Positions 39,592 through 48,803 of a stretch of DNA of 64,000 nt are shown here, in pieces. The stretch covers positions 62,001 to 126,000 of the forward strand of contig NZ_LMRA01000012.1 of NCBI RefSeq assembly GCF_001424705.1, given 5' to 3'. The DNA is from Methylobacterium sp. Leaf465 (GTDB lineage Bacteria > Pseudomonadota > Alphaproteobacteria > Rhizobiales > Beijerinckiaceae). Position numbers and translations under genes: made by a program. The notes under the pieces were generated by a model that did no database searches, had not been told where the DNA came from, and saw only the letters and a list, made by a program, of their open reading frames with translations. Position 1 is the stretch's first letter; every line of letters starts with the position of its first letter.

Positions 39592-39771
39592 TCAGTCCGG
39601 GCGCGGGCCGCCCCCGGGCTGCATCACCGCCGGCTCGGAGCCCGAGCCGCGCACCCGGCCGCGCAGGGCCGGCGGCGCGCCCGGCCGTCCGGGTTCGCGC
39701 CGCTCGAGGCCGGGCACGACGCGCTCGGTGAGGTCCACGCAGCGGCCGACCAACCACGTCATCCAGTTCAT
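39592..39771 (-). CDS. Possible small protein (59 residues)
   Basis: The ATG at 39771 is preceded by GGGAG at good spacing. MNWMTWLVGRCVDLTERVV could be an amphipathic or membrane helix; the rest is Pro/Gly/Arg-rich. No homologue recognised. It sits downstream of the response-regulator gene on the same strand, 90 bases after its stop. Confidence 0.4.
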   Translation of the reverse strand: MNWMTWLVGRCVDLTERVVPGLERREPGRPGAPPALRGRVRGSGSEPAVMQPGGGPRPD

Positions 39772-39861
39772 CGCGAAGCTCCCAGCCTGACCTGTCTGAT
39801 AGATCGGGTGTCGCGCCGCCAAAGCGAGGGGGTGGGCCGGAAATATCCGCTCCGCCGCCCG

Positions 39862-40770
39862 TCAGTCGAGGTCCTGCAGGTGGCGGGCGGCGATGACGGA
39901 CGCGGCCGTGCGGTTCTCGACGCCGAGCTTCTCGTAGATGCCCTCCAGGTGCTTCGTCACCGTGCGGGGGCTCAAGCCCAGGATCTCGCCGATGTCGCGG
40001 CTCGACTTGCCGCGCGAGAGCCAGAGCAGCACCTCCGCCTCCCGTCCGGTGACCCGCAGGCGCAGGCGCAGGCGTTCCAGGCCCGCCTCGGTGCCGTCGC
40101 GCGACAGGCGCAGCAGGATCTCGTCGCCGGTGCCGCCGATGAAGCTGAAGGTATAGGCGGTGCCCGCGCGGTCGCCGAGGGTCAGGGCCGGCGCGCCCGT
40201 GCCGGCGAGGCAGCCCCGGAGCCAGGCGGCCCCCTGCGGCGGCAGGCTCGAGGGAGCGCCGGGCTCGGTGAAGCCGCCGAGCAGCCGGGCGGCCTGGGGC
40301 GTGCCCCACAGGACCGTGCCGTCGCGGTCCACCGCGAACAGGGTGCGGCCGGTGGTGTCGAGGGCGGCGCGCGCGCTCTGGGCCGCTCGGGCACCGGCGA
40401 GATGCACGCGGATGCGGGCCAGGATCTCGTCGGGGGCGATGGGCTTCGTGACGTAGTCGACGCCCCCCGCTTCCAGGCCCTTCACGATGTGCTCGGTCTC
40501 CGACAGGCCGGTCATGAAGATGACGGGCACGTGGGCGAGGTGCCCCTTCGCCTTGAGGCGGCGGCAGGTCTCGAACCCGTCCATGCCGGGCATCATCGCG
40601 TCGAGCAGGATGACGTCGGGGGTGATCTCGTCGACCAGGGCCAGGGCGAGGTCGCCCGCCACCGCCACCAGCACGGTGGCGCCCGAGCGCTCGATCGCCT
40701 CGGTGAGGAAGCTCAGGGTCTCGGGGGAATCGTCGACCACCAGGACGGTGTCGCGCTGCGCCTCAGCCAT
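39862..40770 (-). CDS. Response regulator, REC-PAS-like-LuxR
   Basis: A 302-residue regulator. The receiver (residues 1 to 125) has the acidic pair in VVDDSP, phospho-acceptor Asp 57 in VILLDAMMPGMDG, Thr in FMTG and Lys in TKP. A central segment (about 135 to 230) resembles a degenerate PAS domain (FAVDRDGTVLWGTPQAARLLGG). The C terminus is a LuxR helix-turn-helix: TGREAEVLLWLSRGKSSRDI, then LGLSPRTVTKHLEGIYEKL. It overlaps the NCS1-kinase gene by eight bases, so the two are a cognate pair. Probable targets are the divergent urt/fmd genes; this is inference. Confidence 0.9.
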   Translation of the reverse strand: MAEAQRDTVLVVDDSPETLSFLTEAIERSGATVLVAVAGDLALALVDEITPDVILLDAMMPGMDGFETCRRLKAKGHLAHVPVIFMTGLSETEHIVKGLEAGGVDYVTKPIAPDEILARIRVHLAGARAAQSARAALDTTGRTLFAVDRDGTVLWGTPQAARLLGGFTEPGAPSSLPPQGAAWLRGCLAGTGAPALTLGDRAGTAYTFSFIGGTGDEILLRLSRDGTEAGLERLRLRLRVTGREAEVLLWLSRGKSSRDIGEILGLSPRTVTKHLEGIYEKLGVENRTAASVIAARHLQDLD

Positions 40771-43700
40771 CGGCGGGCTCCAGCAGGCCCTCGATCACCG
40801 CCCGGGCGCGGCGCAGGTCGAAGGCGGCGGTGAGCCCCCGCATCTGCGCGATGAAGGCGGTCGGTGCCGCGGGGCCGCTGTCCATCTCGGCGAGCTTTGC
40901 CTCGATGCCGCGGACGTGCCCGATGCGCACGAGGCGCAGGAGGTCGGCGAGGTGCTCCGGCCGCGGGTCCGGCGCGGCGGCCTCGGGCGGGGGCGGCGCG
41001 GGCGCGTCCCCCGCCGTCCAGTCGAGGCCGAGGAGCCCGGTGACGCATTCGAGGAAGTCGCGCAGGTCGAAGGGCTTGGCGATGATCGCGTCGTGAGGCG
41101 CGTCGTCGCCCCGCACCGGGCTGATCTCGTGCACGTTGGCCGACATCATGGCGATACGCGCCGTGTGGCCGGCCTCCCGCAGGGCCTTGGCCAGCCCCCA
41201 GCCGCTCATGCCCGGCATGGCGATGTCGAGGAGGAACAGGTCCGGCGGCTGGGTCTCGGCCAGCGCCAGGCAGGCCGGGCCGTCGCCTGCCTCCCAGACC
41301 ACCAGGCCGAGGGGTTCGAGGATGTCGCGCATCAGCCCGCGATGGGCGGCATCGTCGTCGGCCACCAGGATCGTGCGGCGGGCCCCCGCGTAGACGCGCG
41401 GCGGGGCGCTCGCCTGCGCCGCCAGCACGGGTTTGGGCCGCGCCACCGAGGCCAGCATCAGCCGGAGGCGAAAGCGCGTGCCGCGCCCGACCTCGCTCGC
41501 CACCGTGATCTCGCCCCCCATCACCTGGGCGAGCAGGTGCGCGATGGTCAGCCCGAGGCCGGTGCCGGGGGTGGAGCGGGCGGCGGCCATCGAGCCGCGC
41601 TCGAACGGCTCGAAGATGCGCTCCAGGTCGTCCGGGCGGATGCCGAGGCCGGTGTCGCTGATCGTGAACACCGCGATCTGGCTGCGGTAGGTCAGATCGA
41701 GGGTCACCGTGCCGGCGGGGGTGAACTTGATCGCGTTCGACAGGAGGTTGAGCAGGATCTGGCGCAGGCGCTTCTCGTCCGTGGCGACCACCGCCGGCAG
41801 GGTCTCGGGCCGGGTGAAGCGGAACGCCAGGGCGGCGCCCTGGGCCTGGAGCCGGATCATGTCGACGATCTGGTCGAGGAAGTCGGCGAGCCGGACCTCG
41901 TTGCGGTGGATCTGGAGGCGGCCCGCCTCCATCCGGGAGATGTCGAGCAGGCCGTCGATCAGCCCCGAGAGGTGCTGGGCCGAGCGCCGGATGACCCGGA
42001 TCCCGTTCTGGCGCGGGGCCGGGATCGCGGGATCGCCCTCGAGGAGCTGCGCGTAGCCCAGCACCGCGTTGAGGGGCGTGCGCAGCTCGTGGCTGATGCC
42101 GACCACGTAGCGGCTCTTGGCGAGGTTGGCGGCCTCCGCCACCTCCTTGGCCTGCTGCAGCTTGGCGTCCGTGACCTTGTGGGCCTCGATCTCGGCCTGG
42201 TAGAGCCCGGTCTGGCGGGCGGTCTCCTCCAGGGCGACCCGGCGGCTCTCCTGGGCCAGCACGAACAGCCAGGCGACGATGCCCAGGATCACGATGAGGA
42301 TCAGGAACACGCTGGTCAGCGCCGCGCCGAGCACCGCGCGGTGCTCGGGATGCTCGGCGCTGGCCCCCGCATGCACGATGCCGAGGATCAGCCCGATCGC
42401 CGCCACCAGGGTGAGCATCAGCGCGAGGTAGCGCCCCAGCGGCGCGCCGATCCAGGCGGCGGTGCGGGCCGGGGCGACCCGGGCGAGCACGCTCTGGGCC
42501 TGGGCTTCCAGGCGGCCGTGCGGCTTGCAGAGATCGCCGCAGCGGGCGTCGAGGGAGCAGCACAGGGAGCAGATCGGCCCGGCATAGGCCGGGCACTGGG
42601 CCATGTCCTCGGGCTCGAACGGGTGCTCGCAGACCCGGCAGGTGATCTCGGTCGCCCCCTGCCAGTCCGTGCGCGGGGTACGAGCGAGGTAGTAGCGCCC
42701 GCCGGTGGCGAGGGCGATCGCGGGGGCGCCCGCGACGGCGACGACCAGGGCCAGCAGCGGCGCGAACGGCACGGCCTGCGTCCCGAGCCAGCCCGCATGG
42801 GCCACGAACCCCGTGAGGATCGCCAGCGCCATGGCGCCTGTGCCCACCGGGTTGACGGCGTAGAGATGGGCGCGCTTGAACTCGATGCCGGGGGGCGACA
42901 GGCCGAAGGGCTTGTTGATGGCGAGGTCCGCCGCCAGCGCGCCGACCCAGGCCGAGACCACCACGGCGTAGAGCGACAGGGTGCTGACGATGGTCTTGTC
43001 GATGCCGAGCTCCATCAGCAGCAGGGCGATGGCGACGTTGAAGACGAGCCAAACCACGCGGCCCGGATGGCTGTGCGTCAGGCGCGAGAAGAAGTTCGAC
43101 CAGGCGATGGAGCCCGCATAGGCGTTGGTGACGTTGATCTTGAGCTGCGAGACCACCACGAACAGGGTCATCAGGGCGACCGCGCCCATGCCCGAGGGCA
43201 CCACGTAGCCGAAGGCCACCGCGTACATCTGGGTCGGCTCGGCGGCCCGCTCGGCCGGAACGCCGTGCGCGATCGCGAGCACGGCCAGGAACGACCCGAG
43301 CAGGATCTTGAGCATCCCGGGCAGGATCCAGCCGCCGCCTGCGCCCAGCACCGCCGCCCACCAGCGCCCGGCGCGCTCGGGCGTGCGCGCCGGCACGAAG
43401 CGCAGGAAATCGACCTGCTCGCCGACCTGGGCCAGCAGCGCCAGGAGGATGCCGGAGGCCAGCCCGAAGCGGGGCCAGTCGAAGCCCCCGAGTCCGTCGG
43501 CCCCCGGATGGGCGAGCCAGGCCGCCACCGGAGCGTCCCCGGCCCAGGCGATGCAGGCGAGCGGCACGAGGTTGAGGACGATCCAGACCGGCTGCGTCCA
43601 GAGCTGGAAGCGGCTGATCATGGCGAAGCCGTAGACGACCAGCGGGATCACCGCGAGGGCGCTGACGAGGTAGCCGAGGCTCGGCGGCAGCCCGAAGCAC

Positions 43701-44128
43701 AGCTCCAGCGCCAGGGCCATGATCGCCGCCTCGATGGCGAGGAACAGGAAGGTGAAGCTCGCATAGATCAGCGAGGTCACGGTCGAGCCGATATAGCCGA
43801 AGCCGGCGCCCCGGGTGAGGAGGTCGATGTCGACGCCGTAGCGGGCGGCGTAGAGGCTGATCGGCGTCGCGGTGGCGAAGATGATGGCGCTGACCACCAG
43901 GAGCGCCGCCAGGGTGTTGGTGAACCCGACCGTCAGCACCAGGGTGCCGCCGATCGCCTCCAGGGCCAGGAAGGAGAGCGACCCGAGGGCGGTCTGGGCG
44001 ACCCGGAACCCGGACCAGCGCCGCGCCTTCTTGGCGGTGAAGCGCAGGGCATAGTCCTCCAGCGTCTCGTCGGCGACGAGGCGGTTGTAGTCGCGCCGGA
44101 TCGGCAGGATACGCTGGTGCTCGGTCAT
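40763..44128 (-). CDS. NCS1-permease/hybrid histidine kinase fusion
   Basis: An 1121-residue multi-domain sensor. Residues 25 to 480 form a complete nucleobase:cation symporter-1 (purine/cytosine/hydantoin permease) domain of about 12 helices: DYALRFTAKKARRWSGFRVA and FLALEAIGGTLVLTVGFTN are CodB-like. Residues 497 to 537 are Cys-rich (CxxC, C, CxxCC, C, C, H), perhaps a zinc site. Two more helices (565-590, 598-625), a coiled coil, then HisKA with His 680 in ISHELRTPLN, HATPase (N box near 798, DTGLGI, GTGLGLTIA) and a receiver with Asp 968 follow. The C-terminal 70 residues are helical. Start ATG at 44128 has a poor ribosome site; ATG at 44152 is possible. It probably senses a nitrogen compound. 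Confidence 0.9.
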   Translation of the reverse strand: MTEHQRILPIRRDYNRLVADETLEDYALRFTAKKARRWSGFRVAQTALGSLSFLALEAIGGTLVLTVGFTNTLAALLVVSAIIFATATPISLYAARYGVDIDLLTRGAGFGYIGSTVTSLIYASFTFLFLAIEAAIMALALELCFGLPPSLGYLVSALAVIPLVVYGFAMISRFQLWTQPVWIVLNLVPLACIAWAGDAPVAAWLAHPGADGLGGFDWPRFGLASGILLALLAQVGEQVDFLRFVPARTPERAGRWWAAVLGAGGGWILPGMLKILLGSFLAVLAIAHGVPAERAAEPTQMYAVAFGYVVPSGMGAVALMTLFVVVSQLKINVTNAYAGSIAWSNFFSRLTHSHPGRVVWLVFNVAIALLLMELGIDKTIVSTLSLYAVVVSAWVGALAADLAINKPFGLSPPGIEFKRAHLYAVNPVGTGAMALAILTGFVAHAGWLGTQAVPFAPLLALVVAVAGAPAIALATGGRYYLARTPRTDWQGATEITCRVCEHPFEPEDMAQCPAYAGPICSLCCSLDARCGDLCKPHGRLEAQAQSVLARVAPARTAAWIGAPLGRYLALMLTLVAAIGLILGIVHAGASAEHPEHRAVLGAALTSVFLILIVILGIVAWLFVLAQESRRVALEETARQTGLYQAEIEAHKVTDAKLQQAKEVAEAANLAKSRYVVGISHELRTPLNAVLGYAQLLEGDPAIPAPRQNGIRVIRRSAQHLSGLIDGLLDISRMEAGRLQIHRNEVRLADFLDQIVDMIRLQAQGAALAFRFTRPETLPAVVATDEKRLRQILLNLLSNAIKFTPAGTVTLDLTYRSQIAVFTISDTGLGIRPDDLERIFEPFERGSMAAARSTPGTGLGLTIAHLLAQVMGGEITVASEVGRGTRFRLRLMLASVARPKPVLAAQASAPPRVYAGARRTILVADDDAAHRGLMRDILEPLGLVVWEAGDGPACLALAETQPPDLFLLDIAMPGMSGWGLAKALREAGHTARIAMMSANVHEISPVRGDDAPHDAIIAKPFDLRDFLECVTGLLGLDWTAGDAPAPPPPEAAAPDPRPEHLADLLRLVRIGHVRGIEAKLAEMDSGPAAPTAFIAQMRGLTAAFDLRRARAVIEGLLEPADG

Positions 44129-44219
44129 CGTGTTCGGTGGGGACGGTATCATGCGGCGCGGGGTCTGGCGCGGCATCCCGGCCTGTCCGAAACCGTGGCG
44201 CTCCGTCGTCCCCAGCGTA

Positions 44220-44234
44220 GCAAGGACCGTGCCC
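44220..44234 (-). promoter_or_regulatory. Sigma-54-type promoter for the NCS1-kinase gene
   Basis: Reading the minus strand: GGGCACG-GTCC-TTGC, i.e. GG and GC separated by exactly ten bases. Only the leading T of the TGGCACG-N4-TTGC consensus is changed. Transcription would start near 44208, about 80 bases before the ATG at 44128. This predicts RpoN- and activator-dependent expression. No activator site was identified. Confidence 0.6.
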
Positions 44235-44360
44235 GATCCCGTGTTTCCACGTGGGCGCGCACCCCGTCCAGTGGCCGGAGCGGCGATGGGACCCTGGACT
44301 CGCGGGCAGTTCGCCAGAATGGGCCTGTCCGCCCGGCTCCGACATACGCAAAACAGCGTA

Positions 44361-44386
44361 TAGGCCGCACTGCACAACGCGGCCTA
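44361..44386. promoter_or_regulatory. Inverted repeat upstream of urtA
   Basis: TAGGCCGC and GCGGCCTA, a perfect 8-bp inverted repeat with a 10-base spacer, 68 bases before the urtA start in the divergent control region. It is a candidate binding site for the neighbouring LuxR-type regulator or another dimeric factor. Confidence 0.45.
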
Positions 44387-44453
44387 GCCTCCGCTCCGTC
44401 GATCCGCGGCCGTCCGATGCGCCGTGCGACGACCGACAGGGGTTTTGGGCACG

Positions 44454-45713
44454 ATGGCAGAGGACAAGGGCAACGGCCTGCAATCGGCGCTCCGGCGCAG
44501 GCTTCTCATGGGGCTCGCCGGCGCTCCGGCGATCGCCTTGATGCCGCGCATGAGCTTCGCGGCGGCGCCGCCGACCTCGGCGGTGAACACCACCGGCCTC
44601 GCCGTGACCGACACGGAGGTCACGGTCGGCATCCTGCACTCGGCCACCGGCACGATGGCGATCTCCGAGACCGGCTCGATCCAGGCCGAGAAGCTCGCGA
44701 TCTCCCAGATCAACGAGGCGGGCGGCGTGCTCGGCCGCAAGATCAAGATCATTCAGGAGGACGGCGCCTCCGACTGGCCGACCTTCGCCGAGAAGGCCAA
44801 GAAGCTCCTCGTCAACGACCACTGCGCCGCCGTGATGGGCTGCTGGACCTCGGCCTCGCGCAAGGCCGCGTTGCCAGTCTTCGAGCAGTATAACGGCCTG
44901 TTGTACTACCCGACCTTCTACGAGGGCCTGGAGCAGTCGAAGAACGTCTTCTACACCGGCCAGGAGGCCACCCAGCAGATCCTCGAATCGCTGAACTGGG
45001 TCACCAAGGAAAAGAACGCCAAGACGTTCTTCTTCATCGGTTCGGACTACATCTGGCCGCGCACCTCGAACAAGATCGCCCGCAAGCACATCGAGAACGT
45101 GCTCAAGACCAAGGTCGTCGGCGAGGAATATTTCCCGCTGGGTCACACACAGTTCAACTCGGTGATCAACAAGCTCAAGCTCACCAAGCCGGATGTGATC
45201 TTCACGGACGTGGTCGGCGGCTCGAACGTGGCGTTCTACAAGCAGCTCAAGGCGGCCGGCATCGACCTCGCGAAGCAGACCCTGCTGACGATCTCGGTGA
45301 CCGAGGACGAGGTCGACGGCATCGGCGGAGACAACATCGCCGGCGCCTATTCCTGCATGAAGTACTTCCAGTCGCTCAAGAACCCGAACAACGAGAAGTT
45401 CGTCGCCGCCTTCCACAAGATGTGGGGCGAGAAGACCGTCATCGGCGACGTGACCCAGGCCGCCTATCTCGGGCCGTTCCTGTGGAAGATGGCCTGCGAG
45501 AAGGCCGGCTCCTTCGACGTCGACAAGGTGGTCGCCGCCTCGCCGGGCCTCGAGTTCAAGGAGGCGCCGGAAGGCTACGTCAAGATCCACCCGAACCATC
45601 ACCTCTGGTCGAAGACCCGGGTCGCCAGGGCCCTGCCCTCGGGCCAGTTCGAGGTGGTCTACGAGAGCCCCGACCTGATCGAGCCGAACCCCTTCCCGAA
45701 GGGCTACCAGTAG
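44454..45713 (+). CDS. urtA: Urea/short-chain amide ABC transporter substrate-binding protein
   Basis: A 419-residue periplasmic receptor of the UrtA/FmdD type. A Tat-like signal (SALRRRLLMGLAGAP, cleavage near SFAAAPP) is followed by TVGILHSATGTMAISETGS, the usual first strand of urea- and amide-binding proteins. GCWTSASRKAALPVFEQYNG and LLYYPTFYEGLEQSKNVFYTG are strongly conserved in this group. ATG at 44454 is favoured; 44424 is possible. First gene of urtABCDE; a long hairpin follows, which may keep its mRNA level above that of the permease genes. Confidence 0.93.
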   Translation: MAEDKGNGLQSALRRRLLMGLAGAPAIALMPRMSFAAAPPTSAVNTTGLAVTDTEVTVGILHSATGTMAISETGSIQAEKLAISQINEAGGVLGRKIKIIQEDGASDWPTFAEKAKKLLVNDHCAAVMGCWTSASRKAALPVFEQYNGLLYYPTFYEGLEQSKNVFYTGQEATQQILESLNWVTKEKNAKTFFFIGSDYIWPRTSNKIARKHIENVLKTKVVGEEYFPLGHTQFNSVINKLKLTKPDVIFTDVVGGSNVAFYKQLKAAGIDLAKQTLLTISVTEDEVDGIGGDNIAGAYSCMKYFQSLKNPNNEKFVAAFHKMWGEKTVIGDVTQAAYLGPFLWKMACEKAGSFDVDKVVAASPGLEFKEAPEGYVKIHPNHHLWSKTRVARALPSGQFEVVYESPDLIEPNPFPKGYQ

Positions 45714-45721
45714 GACTCCAG

Positions 45722-45841
45722 CGTGCCCTCCTCCCCCTTGTGGGGAGGAGTTGGAGGTGGGGGTGGTTGGGTGACCCTCGACCTGCGGAGGCTGGCGGCG
45801 CCACCCCCACCCCTACCCCTCCCCACAAGGGGGAGGGGAAA
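45722..45841. repeat. Long imperfect palindrome (REP-like) between urtA and urtB
   Basis: Left arm about 45722-45773 and right arm about 45796-45841 are near-perfect inverted copies built on CCCTCCCCCTTGTGGGGAGG and GGTGGGGGTGG. Each arm's core is also self-complementary. It starts five bases past the urtA stop. Such elements are common intergenic repeats in this group of bacteria and can stabilise the upstream mRNA or attenuate readthrough. Confidence 0.75.
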
Positions 45842-45904
45842 TCTGAGGCCTAACTCGGCCCGATGCTTGCACGACCTTCGCGGCATCCTTCGGAGAACGA
45901 ACCC

Positions 45905-46831
45905 ATGTTCGGTGACTATTCGCTCGGGGATCTCAGCTCGATCTTCGTCATGCAGGGCTTCGCCGGGCTTATCCTGTTCTCGGTCTACGTGCTGATGGCC
46001 CTGGGGCTGGCGATCATCTTCGGCCAGATGGGGGTGATCAACATGGCGCACGGGGAGTTCATGATCCTCGGCGCCTACATGACCTATCTCTGCTCGGGCT
46101 TCTTCCAGACCCAGCTGTCGGCCCTGTTCCCGGCCTACTTCTTCGTGGCGATGGCCCTGGCCTTCCTGGCCTCGGGGGCCCTCGGGATGCTGGTGGAATG
46201 GGCCCTGATCCGCCACCTCTACAAGCGCCCGCTCGACACGCTGCTGGCCACCTGGGGCCTCTCCCTGATCCTGCAGCAGGCCTACCGCACGATCTTCGGC
46301 GCCCGCGAGGTCGGCGTCGAGCTGCCGTCCTGGCTCATCGGCTCGGTGCAGGTCACCGACACCATCGAGATCCCGATCAACGGCATGTTCGTCATGGGCG
46401 TCACCACCCTGATCACCGTCGGCGTCGCCCTCCTGATGTACCGCTCGCGCTTCGGCGCCCAGGTCCGCGCCGTGGTGCAGAACCGCGCCATGGCGGGCGC
46501 CGTCGGCATCGACACCGAGCGGGTGGACCGCCTCACCTTTGGCCTCGGCTGCGGCATCGCGGGCATCGCCGGCTCGGCCTTCACCATGGTGGGCTCCACG
46601 GGGCCGACCTCGGGCCAGCTCTACATCGTCGACACCTTCCTGATCGTGGTCTTCGGCGGCGCCGCCTCGCTCCTCGGCACCATCGCGTCAGCCTTCTCGA
46701 TCTCGCAGACGCAGTCGACCCTCGAGTTCTTCCTCTCGGGCTCCACCGCGAAGGTGCTCACGCTGCTGGCGGTGGTCGGCATCCTGATGCTGCGGCCCCA
46801 GGGCCTCTTCACCCTCAAGGTCCGGCGCTGA
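45905..46831 (+). CDS. urtB: Urea/amide ABC transporter permease UrtB
   Basis: A 308-residue LivH-type permease with about eight helices. GLAIIFGQMGVINMAHGEFM is the classic motif of this family, and GGAASLLGTIASAFSISQTQ the later one. ATG at 45905 follows the palindrome by 63 bases. It pairs with UrtC to form the membrane channel for urea or short-chain amides. Confidence 0.93.
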   Translation: MFGDYSLGDLSSIFVMQGFAGLILFSVYVLMALGLAIIFGQMGVINMAHGEFMILGAYMTYLCSGFFQTQLSALFPAYFFVAMALAFLASGALGMLVEWALIRHLYKRPLDTLLATWGLSLILQQAYRTIFGAREVGVELPSWLIGSVQVTDTIEIPINGMFVMGVTTLITVGVALLMYRSRFGAQVRAVVQNRAMAGAVGIDTERVDRLTFGLGCGIAGIAGSAFTMVGSTGPTSGQLYIVDTFLIVVFGGAASLLGTIASAFSISQTQSTLEFFLSGSTAKVLTLLAVVGILMLRPQGLFTLKVRR

Positions 46832-46845
46832 GGAGCCCGAACGTC

Positions 46846-47994
46846 ATGACCCGCTCCAAAACCCCCGTCGTCAACGACAATCCCTTCATGAAGCCGATGG
46901 AGTGGGTGAGCCTGGCGCTCCTCGTCGGCGTCATCTTCGTCCTGCTGCCGATGCTGCTCGACGCCTTCCGGCTCAACCTCGTCGGCAAGTACCTGACCTA
47001 TTCCTTCGTGGCCCTCGGCCTCGTCATCTGCTGGGGCTTCGGCGGCATCCTGTCCCTCGGCCAGGGCGTGTTCTTCGGCCTCGGCGGCTACCTGATGGCC
47101 ATGTACCTCAAGCTCGAAGCCTCCAGCGTCGAGAACACGAAGATCCAGTCGACGCCGGGCATCCCCGACTTCATGGACTGGAACCAGATCACCGCCCTGC
47201 CCTGGTTCTGGAAGCCGTTCGAGAGCCTGCCCTTCACCCTCCTGGCGGTGCTGGTGGTGCCGGCCCTCTTCGCCTTCGTCATCGGCACGGCGATGTTCCG
47301 CCGCCGGGTCGGCGGCACCTACTTCGCCATCATCACCCAGGCCATCGCCGCCATCCTGACGATCCTCATCGTCGGGCAGCAGGGCTATACCGGCGGCATC
47401 AACGGCATCACGGACCTGCGCACCCTGCACGGTTGGGACATCCGAACCGACAGCGCCCACAACATCCTCTACTTCGTCAACGCCGGCCTGCTCGTCGCCT
47501 GCATCCTGTTCGCCCAGATGGTGAAGAAGTCGAAGCTCGGGCGCATCCTGCTCGCCATGCGCGACAAGGAGGACCGGGTCCGGTTCTCGGGCTACCAGGT
47601 GGCGAGCTTCAAGACCTTCGCGTTCTGCCTGGCGGCGGTGTTCGCCGCCATCGGGGGCGCGATGTTCACCCTCCAGGTCGGGTTCATGTCGCCCTCCTTC
47701 GTCGGCATCGTGCCCTCGATCGAGATGGTGATCTACGCCGCGGTCGGCGGGCGCCTGTCCCTGTTCGGCGCCGTCTGGGGCACGCTCCTCGTGAACTGGG
47801 CCAAGACCAGCTTCTCGGAGAGCTTTCCGGAGCTCTGGCTGTTCGGCCTCGGGGGGCTCTTCATCCTGGTGGTGCTGGCCTTCCCCAACGGTCTGGCGGG
47901 CATCTACCGCACCCATGTCGAGCCCCGCCTGACCCGGCGCGTGAAGGCCCTGGAGCCCGCGCCCGCCGTCGCCCTGCCCCACGCGGCCGAGTAG
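46846..47994 (+). CDS. urtC: Urea/amide ABC transporter permease UrtC
   Basis: A 382-residue LivM-type permease. GLVICWGFGGILSLGQGVFF opens the conserved core, with FAIITQAIAAILTILIVGQQ and GYTGGINGITDL in the middle; these last are specific to the urea/amide branch. The long loop with DWNQITALPWFW is also usual for UrtC. Fourteen bases after urtB. Confidence 0.93.
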   Translation: MTRSKTPVVNDNPFMKPMEWVSLALLVGVIFVLLPMLLDAFRLNLVGKYLTYSFVALGLVICWGFGGILSLGQGVFFGLGGYLMAMYLKLEASSVENTKIQSTPGIPDFMDWNQITALPWFWKPFESLPFTLLAVLVVPALFAFVIGTAMFRRRVGGTYFAIITQAIAAILTILIVGQQGYTGGINGITDLRTLHGWDIRTDSAHNILYFVNAGLLVACILFAQMVKKSKLGRILLAMRDKEDRVRFSGYQVASFKTFAFCLAAVFAAIGGAMFTLQVGFMSPSFVGIVPSIEMVIYAAVGGRLSLFGAVWGTLLVNWAKTSFSESFPELWLFGLGGLFILVVLAFPNGLAGIYRTHVEPRLTRRVKALEPAPAVALPHAAE

Positions 47995-48002
47995 GACCTC
48001 CG

Positions 48003-48788
<786 letters not shown>

Positions 48789-48803
48789 CAGGGAAACGGC
48801 GCC

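Noticed and set aside
44440-44462. TTGGGCACGATGGCA before urtA as a sigma-54 site
   Set aside because: The GG and GC elements are not ten bases apart and the sequence overlaps the start codon.
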